Positions 44,699 to 56,414 of a DNA stretch of 64,000 nt are shown here, one piece after another. A model generated the notes under the pieces. It ran no database searches. It saw nothing but the letters and a program-made list of their open reading frames with translations, and was not told the origin of the DNA. A program made the position numbers and the translations under genes. Origin of the DNA: Flammula alnicola (Eukaryota; Basidiomycota; Agaricomycetes; Agaricales; Strophariaceae); the NCBI GenBank assembly GCA_015499995.1, contig JADNRV010000037.1, forward strand, positions 248,001 through 312,000, written 5' to 3'. Position 1 is the stretch's first letter. Each line of letters begins with the position of its first letter.

Positions 44699-47600
44699 CT
44701 ACTTGGGGTTATCCGTCGTAGGGGCAGGCCCCGAATCGGGATTTGGGGATGGCGGAATCTCGACCTGCTTAAACCCCTGCGTCCCTCCAGCCTCAGGGAC
44801 GGGCGATACTGACATAGATAACGAAACCTGGCTGCTGTCATTCGTAAACTGGTCTTGACTCAGATTCGAACCATACAAGCTGTCGTTGGCGATGCTTAAT
44901 TGCGAATGTGAAGGAATAGGTGACCGTGGTTTGTCTGTCGGCGGAGGTACAGGCGGAGGTGAGGGCGTCCGCGTCGGAAGAGGCAGGGCCTTGTCCTTGT
45001 CCGGGGCGGAATGGTGCATAAAAGTCGAAGCCCTGCTAGATAGCAGGCCCTTGAGGCGCTGGTTGGCAGTGAGCGTGTTACTCCTCGTGGGTGGTGCAGG
45101 AGGGCCAGAAGGTCCAGAATGTGCATTCGAGTTTGATCCCGTGCGAGGGATAGGTTTATCAGCAATGACAGTTTCCAGCATCGCTGTAGGTGCACCGACG
45201 TTCTTCAGCGTAGCGAACTTTTGGTGCAAGTACTTCGCATCCGCGAGCAATCTAAAAAAGGGCATCAGCGCCACAAAAAAAAAGAATAAAAAAGGTTTTC
45301 ATGTCGCATTAATATTACTGTGACCAAAAGACAGATAGTAAATGAATAAACGTACCTCGTCTTTGCTTCTTGATGCGGCAGCTCAATCGCACCATACTCC
45401 TCCGACAGCCGGTGATTGATAGCTGCGAACACCTGCGTCATCACATACTAATATAGCGCACATAGTTCGAACGAGCAAAATGAACAGAAAAGTCGGGAGG
45501 CGAAACGAATGAAATGGAAACGATAAGAAGCCAGTCAGTATGATAATCACGAGGAGAAGCGCTTCTGATACGAGCAGCGCCGAACAAGCAATCCTCACCT
45601 CGACAACGGGTGGTGCAAGATATCGCGATAGCACTTTATGCAATGTGACAGTCTCTTTTACGAGAATCTCCATGTAGTCGTTAACACCCCCGCCTGGTTT
45701 CGGGACGCTCCAATCTACGGTCTAAATGCGTAGCGTGACAAAACAAGGCATCACATCAGCATGCGTCTTAATCGCGAAAGCGAGTTGCGAAAGAAGAGAA
45801 CAGACCTTGAGAGACTTTATGTGTGCATTCAGCCTGTCTCCCATGATAGCGACTAGCTTGGCATGGATTTCGTTCTGATGTTCCTGATAATCCTACAAAT
45901 ATGCAAGGGCGTCAATTCAGCTGAACCACGTGACACAGGAACGCTACTAACCCGCTTCAGTTTATCAAATTCGACCAGCATGACGGCTTGCTTTTGACTG
46001 AGATGCCGCCGGAATGTCTCACGAACATAGGGGATGAGCTCGAATATAATCGACAGCGACTGCGATGCAAGGGCTAGAGGAAAAACCACGGATAATAAGC
46101 ATCCAATGCAATACCAGAGAACACGGAGAGAACAGAAATAGCACACGCACCGAGATGTTTCGCCGTTATGTTCTTCAAACCCGCAGATCGCATCGCTCCC
46201 GCACCCAACACAACCTGACAAGTCCTGGAATTGAACGACTTCAAAAACTCGATCACGCGACTCATGATATCCGTCGTCAACATCGACAAATTCACCACCA
46301 CCCGCAGATAATCCAAAAGCAGCGTCAGCACCTCTGCCGTTGCCGAAACGACATAGTATGATCTCTCCTCAATATGGAGATGCTTCGTACTAGCCGCGCC
46401 AGCACTCGAGGAGCCATTGGCGGATTTACTTCCAAGCATGGCGGTAGCAAAGGACTGCGCCATGGCAGAAGTTGCGTTTGGCGCAGGCGTTGGAAAGTCC
46501 GTCGCGACGGGGCTGAAGATAGTTTCGTCGGACTTGATAATGAGGTCTGGAGGATCGCGGACGGCAGAGTCGATGATGATATTGGTGATATGTTGGAGAC
46601 CAGGGGTGATTTCTGCGGGGTTCCAGAGCTCGTCTTCGACGAGTTTCGCTGATCGGGATATTCGTGCTTGATGGAATGATTGTAGGAATAGCTTGGCCTG
46701 CAGTGGAGAAGCATCTCATTAATATGCTGACCCCAGGATTACTGAATGAAATGTGAGAAAAGCGAACCTGGCCAACCACCGTCCCTCTGAGACCAACGAT
46801 CATTCTGCGGGATATCGTCTCGCATTTAATAACAAACGCCCACGAATCATTGAAGAATGTGAGGAAGTCTGCCAATTCCAGCGCTGCATGTTGTTCTGCT
46901 CTGTATGAGATGACCTTCGCTGCTTGAGTATTTGCGAGCTCGGCAGACGATGAGACTATGTCCGCAAGGTCTTCTTCCAGTGCTGCGATGTCTGTCACCT
47001 TCTGCTGTAATTGCGACCTGAAGAGTACTTGGTATAAGTAACTATGTTATGAGAGTTCTTGAGTTTAACGTACCCCAATGCTGACAAGACCTCGACGACG
47101 ATCGTACCCTGAGCTTGGAGACCCTCTACACCATTTAACAAGGCTCGATAGACTTTCTGTATCAGAAGAACGAAATCCGGATGTGACATAGTCCGTAAAT
47201 GATTCGCCAATCCTGCCCTGCGAAGTCGAAGGTTCAGATCGCTATTCCGTCTTAGACAGAGAGGGGTACAACGTACCTTCCTTCTGACTGTGATGATTCT
47301 CGACTGGCTTCCTCTTCATCTGGATCAAAAGCTGGCAGAATCTACGCAGACCCAGCTTAATTCAAAAAAAAACATATAAGAAAGTAAAAGCAAACCTTTT
47401 TAACAACCCTTCGAACCTCAACCAAAACGACCTCTCTCCACGAAAGTACGCCCTCCTTCAAGCCCTTGGTCCGCACCAAGTTCAATAGCAGAGGCTTCAG
47501 CCGGTCTCTCAAGCCCTGGTCCGCATCGGCGTTCGGTTTCCCATCGCTGTTTATCCGCAATTCAAGATCGCTACGGAGGACCGAGACGAGTTCGGACGAA

Positions 47601-49043
47601 AGTGAGGCCGCGATTTCCATCGTCAGTGTACGCAAATGTGAAGGAAGGGCAGAGAATGCGTGTAGCGACGATAAAGGGACAGGATGTGATATGGGCGGGG
47701 TTTTGTTGATCTGGATTTCCTGCTGGCCGGCGGGTTGCTCGGCACTTTCAAGATCTTCTTCAGGCGTCGGAGGCAGCGGTGATAGACTAGGTACGTGGCC
47801 GTTGCCGTTCCCATTTTGCAACCCTCCGAGGCTACCTTTGAGCGGTGGACCATCCACAGCAGCGCTGTCCGGCTCCGGCACACTGACCTCCCACAACTTC
47901 TCTAGTTCCTCGATTACACCAAGAGCTTCACCCCACTGTCCTGCATTCACCAACCCCTTCGCTACACCCGTCATCTCCACGACGCCGCTGATCATCTTCA
48001 CTCCGTCTCTTACTTTTCCCAGGTTCGCCATCTTACACTCTTTGCGCACCATGTCAAGCCCACGTTTCGCGCTGTTGTTGTCCACGTTCTGGAGCTGCGT
48101 ACGGAGCTTTCCAATCCTATTCAGGCATCGTTCAGACTCGGACTGTAAATCGTGCAGGTTCGTCAAGGCTGCGAAGAACGAGGTAGACCGGATAGAGATC
48201 TCGCGCACGAGATGCTGCTCGACCGTGTCTGCATAGTGGGAGAACTTCTCCAGAAGAGGGAGGGAATGCGACAGCGAGAAAGGGTCGGCGAAGGTGTCGT
48301 CCTGAGGAGTCAAAAGCGCTGCCGCGGCATCTTGTTCTGTGACATTTGCAAACGTCCGTGGGTCGCCCAGGTTGAAATCCTTGTGGAAGAATACTTCCGG
48401 CACTGAGTCGAGCGGGGGTATGTACTTGCCTTGCAGGGATATTGAAGCAGTCCGGCTAGGCGTTGGCGGCTCTTCACCAGCAATGGAGTTACGTGGCGTC
48501 CATTGGTTATCATCAATCTGGGCTTGGCCGTCTCGTCCGAGTTGTGAGTTGTGTTCATAGCGTTCCCACTCTGGGGTAATAGCTTTGAGATACGACTCAA
48601 AGTCTTTGCGCCTCACACGAGGAAGGTCGGCAGGTGGTACTGGGGGTAACAGTGAATGGGCCTTTGGCGGCGCCTGCCGTTTATGTGGATTGTTAAGCAC
48701 AGTCGATATAGCTAGAAATAGTGATATAATTTAGGTATAGGAAGTACGTGTAGAAGAGAAGTGAGGAAATACCATGGAATCCTGTCCTTGAGCTACTCCA
48801 CTCGGAAGGCAAACTACCCAAGGCGAGTGAGGTTGTCGAGTGATTCAGAAAGCCCAAGGGATGCGGAGTACCACCAAAGTCATCGCCTCCTCTGCCCTCT
48901 GTGGTCCCAGACACACTTTCTGGTCCTGGCCTGCGAGAGGCGGGGTCCCATGTGAATCGATATGGACGCGCTGTCGGGAGCTGGTCTGGTGTTGCGCTGA
49001 CGGGTGATGTTGCTCTCGAGGGCACTGAAGAAATGTCAGACAT
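44699..49043 (-). CDS. VPS54: GARP complex subunit VPS54
   Basis: Tethering subunit of the Golgi-associated retrograde protein complex, which captures endosome-derived vesicles at the trans-Golgi. The start at 49043 gives MSDISSVPSRATSPVSATPD, and an intron joins HAISTVLNNPHKRQ. The conserved N-terminal part has VPEVFFHKDFNLGDPRTF and a helical coiled region (HYADTVEQHLVREISIRS). The Vps54 C-terminal domain spans about 45380-46460 (IMSRVIEFLKSFNSRTCQ, VLGAGAMRSAGLKNITAKHL, SQSLSIIFELIPYVRETF). The last 150 residues are Pro/Ser-rich and poorly conserved. About a dozen introns, no frame break noticed. It shares a 150-bp promoter with the SAM37-like gene. Confidence 0.93.
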
Positions 49044-49193
49044 GGTGTCTAGCGGGCGATCTGGGTGGGCTGGTCAAGAGCGCATATAGCCGCCCGGGAC
49101 GATGTGCAGAGTAGGTAGGGTTTGAGTGACAAGTCCACGTGTAGAGAAATGGATATCCAGACTATGTAATGTTTTATTTATTCCATTTCTATT
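49044..49193. promoter_or_regulatory. Compact bidirectional promoter VPS54 / SAM37-like
   Basis: The two start codons are 150 bp apart on opposite strands, so 5' leaders and promoters must be very short or overlap. No core motif is obvious. Confidence 0.45.
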
Positions 49194-50216
49194 GATGGCG
49201 CCCATCTTCTCCGTACCCGCACCTCTCGTCGCGTTCAATGCAAAATTCCCCCTCAAATCCTATCCCCCAATAAAACCCCGCTCAAAGTCGCCCATATCAG
49301 CCCCGACGCTATGGGTGCACCCTCCCCTGCCAATAAGTCCAGATAGTCTCCTCAGCGCAGACGTCGAATGCCTCAAATGGCAGGCCTACCTTGCTCTTCG
49401 CGGCCTCACAGGCATCAAGCTCCGCTGGGACATCGCTCCGGAAGGTGGCATCGACGGAACCCTGCCCAACCTACACGTCCCAATCAGCGAATCTGTTGCT
49501 AAGAGCGAAAAGCTGAGCCATTCCGATGGTGCCGAGGACGGCGAACTCCTCGCTGCTCATTCCATTCCTACCTGGGTCGACGCGAAGCTCGGCGTCGACA
49601 GCGCTGCAGACCCCCTCGAAGGGTACAAGGACCAGGCAAGCCGAGTCGAGAGCAGGGCTTGGGTCTCCCTTCTCGAAGGCGTTGTCCATGCAGCACTGGT
49701 ACGCGTTCATTCCCTCCATCGCGCTACATTCAACACTCATACATCTGTACAAAAAAAATAAAGATAGTATCCCAGCCAACTCCCTCGTATATACACACTC
49801 TCCTCTTCCCATCCTCGACGCCCCCAATGACTGATAGCCTCCAAAAAATTCTGTCACCTCCACCCGCTCCCCTGACAGGCCTCTGCTCATTCATCCCACC
49901 CAGCGGAATCCGAATAAATACCTCTGCAATTCTCTCCCAATACCGAGACGCAATTACATCCCTCTCAGAGCGTCTTGGTACAGATAAATGGTTTCTTGGC
50001 TCCAGGTATTTTTTAATAACTTTTATTCATGCAAACACACCATTGATTCACTTTGCAAATAGTGAACCAACACCCCTTGACGCACTCGCGTTTGCATATC
50101 TCCATTGCATACTGCACTCATCTGACACCATTCGCGTTGAAGTGACGCGTCGCGTAAACCTCGTTGCATGGGAATGGAGGGTTCGCTGTCTCGTTCGCGA
50201 CGGTTTCTCCCGATAG
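49194..50216 (+). CDS. SAM37: SAM37/metaxin-like mitochondrial outer-membrane protein
   Basis: Component of the sorting and assembly machinery that inserts beta-barrel proteins in the outer mitochondrial membrane. The start at 49194 gives MAPIFSVPAPLVAFNAKFPL. The thioredoxin-like N-terminal part typical of Sam37/metaxin follows (LWVHPPLPISPDSLLSADVE, CLKWQAYLALRGLTGIKLRW, LAAHSIPTWVDAKLG). Intron 1 (about 49700-49770) joins VVHAAL to PTPSYIHTLLFP, and the second joins FLGS to SEPTPLDALAFAYLHCI, the metaxin C-terminal GST-like helix. The stop is at 50214-50216. About 300 residues. Confidence 0.82.
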
Positions 50217-50627
50217 TCGTCAACCTTGCCTGTGTTGACGACGTACATTCGCCTGGGACAGTCCGACGTCATTCCCAAGTACCCACATCTACTGATAAAC
50301 CCCTCAACGACACGCCCATTTACCGTGGTCGAAAACTACATATTTTATTACTTAAATAATATTGGAATATCCATTGCCGTTGCGGACAACACGAGATATT
50401 GCATTATTAGATGAACCTCCAAAGCAGTAGACAGTAGACCATGCATAATGAACAGATGAGCAATCGAACGAGAAGTCTAGATTTAGGCGCAGTCCGTGCG
50501 TGTAGTTGAGTAGAAATTATCCGATCCACTGGTGAGAACGAATGACAAGAGAAGATCAGAATTAGTTGTAGGTGGGTTGTTTTCCCCGATAGATGGGTGA
50601 GAATAAATGGAGCATGGAGCTAGAAAC
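50217..50627. other. Intergenic between convergent genes
   Basis: A 0.4-kb spacer between SAM37-like (+) and the TLC gene (-). Nothing else seen. Confidence 0.5.
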
Positions 50628-51947
50628 CTATTGTTGGGTACCATTGGGTGGTGGTGATGGTGTAGTGTTGGGTGGGGAAGCGGTACCGTTGATGGCGGTA
50701 TGAGAAGCCTCGTCGTCTCCGATCAGTCTAGTAGTTTCGCCGGAGTTGGTAAAGCGTTTTCTGAGCGCTGCGATCATCTTGAAGAACCTGTAACGCAATT
50801 GTCAGATGACCACCAATTTATTTAGCGGCATCCAGGTCTGACGCACCAGAACCAATTCAGGCCTTGCAAGACGACGTTCCCAAGGCCGTAAACGATAGAG
50901 TAGACGAGAGGGATTTCATGGCGGACGTCCATTAACGTGAAGAAGAATTGTATTGACTGTCAGATACGGGTAAGAGATTTAGCAATTAATGACAACTTGA
51001 AGAGCAATAATAGCCACGTACGATGTAGCCTCCGTAGATGATACGGACGAATAAGAACGAGCCAAGCAGGAAGATCCCATTTATGAGTTGAATCCGGGTG
51101 CCAGTGCGTCCGGTCTTATCCAAAAACCTAAAACAAAGATAAATCATGTCAGTTCTACTCAATCTTCGAAAGCACGCGCCATGTCACCCACCAATGGTTG
51201 TTGAGGAAGAATGTGCTCGTCTCCCAGAGCAGACACCGCGTGCCATAGTACGCCACGAACGGTTTCTGTATTGTCGTAAATCAGAACAAAGGAGGCGGAA
51301 GGAGGTATAACGTGCGCAGGGTGAGGGCGGGGGTGGGTACACACATATGACATAGTAAAGATGGCGAAGCACGCAATGCCGTGCGCGACGAATCCTGGGT
51401 CGATGAAGTTGAAAATCGCGTCTAGTGTGTCCCAGAGGAAGTACCTGAAGGTTCACGGGCATTGCCTAGTTATCATCTGAGAAACAAAGAAGGGGATCTG
51501 GTAAGACGCACCCGCACGCAATAGCATGTACATATCCCACTTTCTCGTCCCAACCGAACGCACGCTCCTGGTCCCGGCCTGGGCGCTCGTGCAAAATACA
51601 CCAGAGCGCATACGGGACGACAATAAGCACATGTATTTGGGAGACGACGTGTATTGACCTGTGCAACGTTTCAAAGGGGTTCGTGTCAACAATGTCGTGT
51701 GCCAAAATTTCGTAGCAGCACCGAAGCCAGATTAATAAATATTTTGGGAGGAATATACACACCAATTATTCTTCGCGGCTCTGCCTTTTCCCCCATATGC
51801 GAGGGGGAACCAGCGGGCGCTACAGTAGGGCGAGATGACCTGATGGATGAAGGTGAAGCCGAAGAAAGCCCAGTAGAATGTCGCAAGGTATGGGGGAAAC
51901 TTGGTCAACCCCAACGTTTCCGAGACGAACTTTTCCAAGAAAGCCAT
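50628..51947 (-). CDS. TLC-domain (TRAM/LAG1/CLN8) membrane protein
   Basis: Multi-pass membrane protein. The start at 51947 gives MAFLEKFVSETLGLTKFPPY. The first helix is TFYWAFFGFTFIHQVISPY, followed by the family-typical WFPLAYGGKGRAAKNNWSI and HVVSQIHVLIVVPYALWC. Later segments are HAIACGYFLWDTLDAIFNF, GIACFAIFTMSYKPFVAYYG and SIVYGLGNVVLQGLNWFWFF. The tail is hydrophilic and Pro/Thr-rich; stop at 50628-50630. It resembles the TLCD4/TMEM56 branch, with roles in membrane lipid composition, rather than ceramide synthase (no Lag1 HH motif seen). Five or six short introns. A DNA transposon lies 375 bp upstream. Confidence 0.85.
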
Positions 51948-52323
51948 GCTAGTAACAATCTCGTACAGCTATCGGCGTCTGCAATTGTCGGAGGGGAAAA
52001 CACTGATGAACAGTCCAAGCCGAAGCCTTTGCGTGTACTTGTCGCCCTTTGTCGCCGCACGACTGGTTCGGAAGAAAGGTAAGGGATGTGGGGTTGGCTG
52101 CACAAAGCCTAGGCCGCTGAAATGAGTTCGGTTTAGTGTTCACTTTTACGTGAGAGTGCGCGTACGCGATTAGTTAGTATATTTAGATGAGAGTGATACG
52201 GAGGAAGGCGGGCCCACGATGTCAAAGTTTTTATGTTTTGCCACGGCACCGGGAAGGTCTTCCGCGACGGACTCATGTCTGATGACGAAATCAGAAAGGC
52301 CTCTCTAAAAGTCTAATAACATA
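51948..52323. promoter_or_regulatory. Upstream region of TLC gene up to the transposon
   Basis: 376 bp from the TLC start to the transposon end, including the TA duplication at 52322-52323. The promoter of the TLC gene should lie here; the insertion may have cut off more distal elements. Confidence 0.35.
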
Positions 52324-52342
52324 CAGTGCCCATCACCACCTC
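52324..52342 (+). repeat. Left terminal inverted repeat of the transposon
   Basis: 19 bp, identical to the complement of the right end, next to TA at 52322-52323. Confidence 0.95.
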
Positions 52343-52586
52343 TCCAACACTTCCTTTTTAGTACCTTAGAAATTTTTGTGCGATTTGTGCGATTTTATTA
52401 GGAAGGAAACATGGGAAAAGAACGCGATTTACGCGTTCTCAGAGTTTTTCCCACGGTGTTTCACTTTTTCGGCGTCGGCGGAACGGATTTTATCTACAAT
52501 ATCACATGAATTTACTGTAGACAATTTTCAAATCCTCGTTCTGAGCAATTTCTGGTATTCTAGCTACAACCTTTCTCTTCAAAACA

Positions 52587-55500
52587 ATGCCAAAAGCAGC
52601 TGGCAACAAGTCTCGCGCTGCAAAACAACGGGAAGCTGCCAAACGAGGCGAGAAAATCCCATCACCGCACGATCCGTCAATCTTGACAGATCCCGCGTAT
52701 CAGCCGCCAACGGAATTCTTGGGCCAGAACAATGGGAATGTTGCCTCGTCCTCGAATGGTGGGGTAGCCGTAACCGGCACTGCTGATCCAACATTGGCAA
52801 GTCATGTTTACGTCTATTTCAGGAATGTTTTCTGACATTTTGAGCAAAGGCTGAAAAGCGGAAATGGAGGCGCGAGAACGCAGACATTCTGCCCGAGAGA
52901 GATACTGTGGAATCACGTACAACAGCCTGGAGAAATAATAAAGGCAAAACTAAGAAAGCTCGGGCGGTTAATATGCAGAGCAGTATTAGTAATTTCTTTA
53001 CAACGGTACATTCATTCAAATTTGACTGTGTATGTACCATGGTTTTAATGATTTAAATTGTTATACAGACTGTTCCGTCCCTCTTCAAAAAGCGACGCAT
53101 TTCGGAATTGAATGAAGAAGAATCCGAGGGAGATTCGGAGATTGAGGTTAGCGGTGACTGATAAGCTAAGATTCCGTGAGCTAACTTTGTGCGTATCCCA
53201 CAGATTGTCCATCCTGAGAATATGGATGTCACCATACCAGATGCATTGTCCGAGTCAGCGTCGCTGCTGCACTCTGACAATTGTGAGGCTGAGAGCTCCC
53301 AGGCCACCGACTTGGATGTAGCGAGTGCTTTGCATTCAGAATCCGAGTTGCCGCCAGTCAAAGAAGACGCGGCAAGCCTTGCAGAGGCCGAGGATGACGC
53401 AGATATTTCAGAGGACTCGGATTTGAATGGCGACTGTGACGATCCAGACCTACTTCCCTTGGACGACGGACAAGATCCCCACGAGATACCAAAAGACCTT
53501 CATCGGCGCCTCAAAAAGTGCATCGACGACCTCGATAAATCCCTCCGGAAGGATAAAACCATTCGTACAAACAAAGCGGCTGCCAACAATATCCTCTTCC
53601 TCGCATCTCTTACCCAGTACAATGACCTTCGTCTCAAATTAGCGCTGGAGAGAGCCGATCTCGTACAGAGTCTACCTAAGGCCTCCCCGAATGTTCGACA
53701 CCGGATTAAGCTGCGCATATCAGCTCTTCGTCCAGCAACAGATGCAAGTAATTCCGTGGCAAGTCATGCTGGAAAGGGCCCATATTTTGCGCGAACAATC
53801 CGGTCAGCCGCCGTCCATATTTCGAAGACAGGGATGCTTCCCGAAAATCGAATGGGCAAAGGTGCATCCCATGCAACATTGCTTCAGGTACCTGGAGTGC
53901 AGTCAGCACTCCAGCGATGGGTGAAAGGAGTTCTACCTATTGAAGAGGGCGGTTTCGAAGGGCGGGTGAGTGTCATCTTGAGTTAACGCTCTATTTTAGT
54001 CTCTAAAATATTTGATTGTCATTAGATGCGCCCGGCGAAACTACGACGTTATGTCAATGAGTTTCTTCTCCCTGAGCTCGGTATCCAGGACAGCATTGCT
54101 GAGCCAACTGCTGTGCGATGGCTCAAAGCGCTCGGCTTCACAATGTCTCGGGTCCAGAAAGGAGTTTACGTTGATGGGCATGAGCGATCTGATGTGATTG
54201 CTTCACGCGAGGAGTTCTTGAATTATGTCTACACTCAAGTCCTTCCGTGAGTGATTACTACTTGTTTTACATTCAAAACTGATTTAATTACTCTAGATTT
54301 GCATATACTTATGAGGGCAAAGATCTTGTCGAGATTCCACCCACTCTTGAACCTGGACAGAAGATCCACTACGCCATCTTCCATGACGAAACATGTGTCC
54401 ACGCAAATGACTTGGATAACTATGTCTGGATGCGCGAAGGTGAACAGCCCCTCCGCAACAAAAGCCGTGGGCGTATTGTTCATGTCTCCGACTTCATTCT
54501 TGAGCATTGTGGCTGGCTACGACTAAACGCTGAAGAAATCGCCTTCCAGATGACCCTTCCACGGTGCCCATTACCCCCAACCATTCCATCGGCATCTGGC
54601 ACAAGTATTTCAACTCCAACATCTCCCAACATCCCTAAAGTGTCGACGTCTACTAGGCCATCAAAGGCAAAGAAGACGAAGAAGCTGATTGGAAATGAAG
54701 GACGAACCTTTACTGAGCAAGAAAATGAATGGATTCCCCCTCCGCCTCCTGCACCATTCAGGTCTTATCGTCTTTCAAGCTTCGAAGCCCGGCGCATTAT
54801 CTATCCCGGCGCTAACTACGATGCATGGTGGGATATGCCACAGCTTATCCAGCAGGTAAGCTTTAAATATTGTTTGATCATCAAATATTCTAACAAATTA
54901 CCATGTAGACGAAGAGCGCAATCAAAATCTTTGAGACCAAATATCCAGATGGAATCGCCGTCTTTATATTTGACTGTTCATCTGCTCACGAAGCTTATCC
55001 AGCTGATGCGCTTCTTGCCCACAAAATGAATCGCGCTCCTGGCGGAAAGCAACCATTCATGCGCGACACAATTATTCCTTCAACTGGCCAGCCCCAATCA
55101 ATGGTATTTCCCGCAGATTGTACCAAAACTGACAAAAATGGTAAATCGTTAGCCGGTAAACAAAAGGGCATGGAACAGGTACTTCACGAACGAGGCTTGC
55201 TTGCATCACTGCGGGAGAAGCATGGATCAAAGCTTGTGGCCACCTGCACAGAATGCAAGAAGAGCGAAGCAGCACGCGAAGCAGCTTTAAAGTTAGCGAG
55301 ATCAAAGGAAGACGAAATCGAGGGCTCTGGTGATGCGACACTCAACAGTCGCGGAATTTCAGCTCAAGACTCTAACGATCTGACACGCCCCACAGACTGT
55401 TGCATGCAGCGTGTATTATCTCTGCAGGCAGATTTTAAAGCAGAAAAGCCGCTTCTGCAGCTCGTCATCGAGAAAGCTGGTCACAAATGCATCTTCCTGC

Positions 55501-55921
55501 CCAAATTCCATTGTGAGTTGAATCCCATAGAGATGGTTTGGGGCCAAACGAAGCAACGTGAGTGTTAATACTATATGTTTTCATTTTCATTTCGTTTATT
55601 CTCCTCATTTTATGCAGGATTCCGAGAGTATGCAGATGGAACCTTTGCAAAGGCTCAGGCTCTTGTCCCTGAATGCCTGGACAATGTCTCCGCTGATAAT
55701 ATTCGCCGGTATTTCCGCCACTGCTGGAGATACATGGATGCATACAAGTTAGTCTTTACTTATCTTGAAGTTATTTGTGCTAATTTCTAACTCTAAACTA
55801 TAGGCGAGGCTTGAATATCAAGCAGGCAGCATATGCTGTGAAGAAATACACCTCCCACCGAAGGATTCCCGCCAATATCATGATGGATCTCAACATTATT
55901 TCGCGAGGCGCGACGGGGTAG
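52587..55921 (+). CDS. Large DDE transposase with expanded D-E spacing
   Basis: Spliced product of about 970 residues. Residues 1-400 are a basic start (MPKAAGNKSRAAKQREAAKR) and a long acidic, Ser-rich region without recognised domain. A helix-turn-helix-like part follows (54028-54247, MRPAKLRRYVNEFLLPELG, then AVRWLKALGFTMSRV). The catalytic core has D1 in FHDETC (codon at 54385), D2 in FIFDCSSAH (54972) and E in LPKFHCELNPIEMVWG (55530). The NPIE-W motif and order fit DDE_3 (IS630/Tc1) enzymes, but D2 to E is about 185 residues instead of 30-40. The insert holds CTECKK and DCCMQR, possibly metal binding. The first intron (52797-52849) is GC-AG (donor GCAAGT); the other introns are GT-AG. 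The stop is TAG 55919-55921. No frameshift. Confidence 0.88.
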
Positions 55922-56178
55922 AGCGCGCGGACTGTCACGTGGCTGTGGAAATTTCCTAATTGGGATATTGTAACCCTAATGTTAGGTTTTGTTTCACTTT
56001 TACCGAAAATATGGCAACAAATTTTTCAAAAGTTGTCCGATTGGGCTGAGGTTCACACCAGCGGTAGCCCTCATAATTCTGAGCACATTCGCACTGTTTT
56101 TAGATAAATTGGGGTGGTCGGCTAAATGTAGTTACAAAAGTTTTGATTTTGTTTGTTTACTGCCAAATGAGGTGATGC

Positions 56179-56197
56179 GAGGTGGTGATGGGCACTG
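56179..56197 (-). repeat. Right terminal inverted repeat of the transposon
   Basis: 19 bp, perfect complement of the left end, followed by TA at 56198-56199. Confidence 0.95.
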
Positions 56198-56414
56198 TAT
56201 GACGCAGAAATTTCATTGGCAATGCCAGACATCTTTAGCTAGACCGTAGTAGTAGACATTCTGTGTGGAGTCACTAGTCACTCGAGCTCTCCATATCTAA
56301 ATTTCATTACAATGACCAACAATTTGCGCACACGACCATAATCTAGAAACGGAAATATTTGTAGCGCAGGAATTCTGGGCGAGAATCGAGTCGGAGGAAG
56401 ACTGAGCTTAAGCA

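Larger units (their letters stand above)
52324..56197 (+). mobile_element. Complete Tc1/mariner-like DNA transposon, 3874 bp
   Basis: Perfect 19-bp terminal inverted repeats, CAGTGCCCATCACCACCTC at 52324-52342 and its complement at 56179-56197, are flanked by TA on both sides (52322-52323 and 56198-56199). The CAGTG start and TA duplication are the Tc1/mariner signature. One gene fills the element in plus orientation (52587-55921), with 263 bp of left and 257 bp of right subterminal sequence. It is much larger than ordinary Tc1 elements (1.3-2.4 kb). Perfect TIRs and an open transposase suggest recent activity. Confidence 0.93.
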
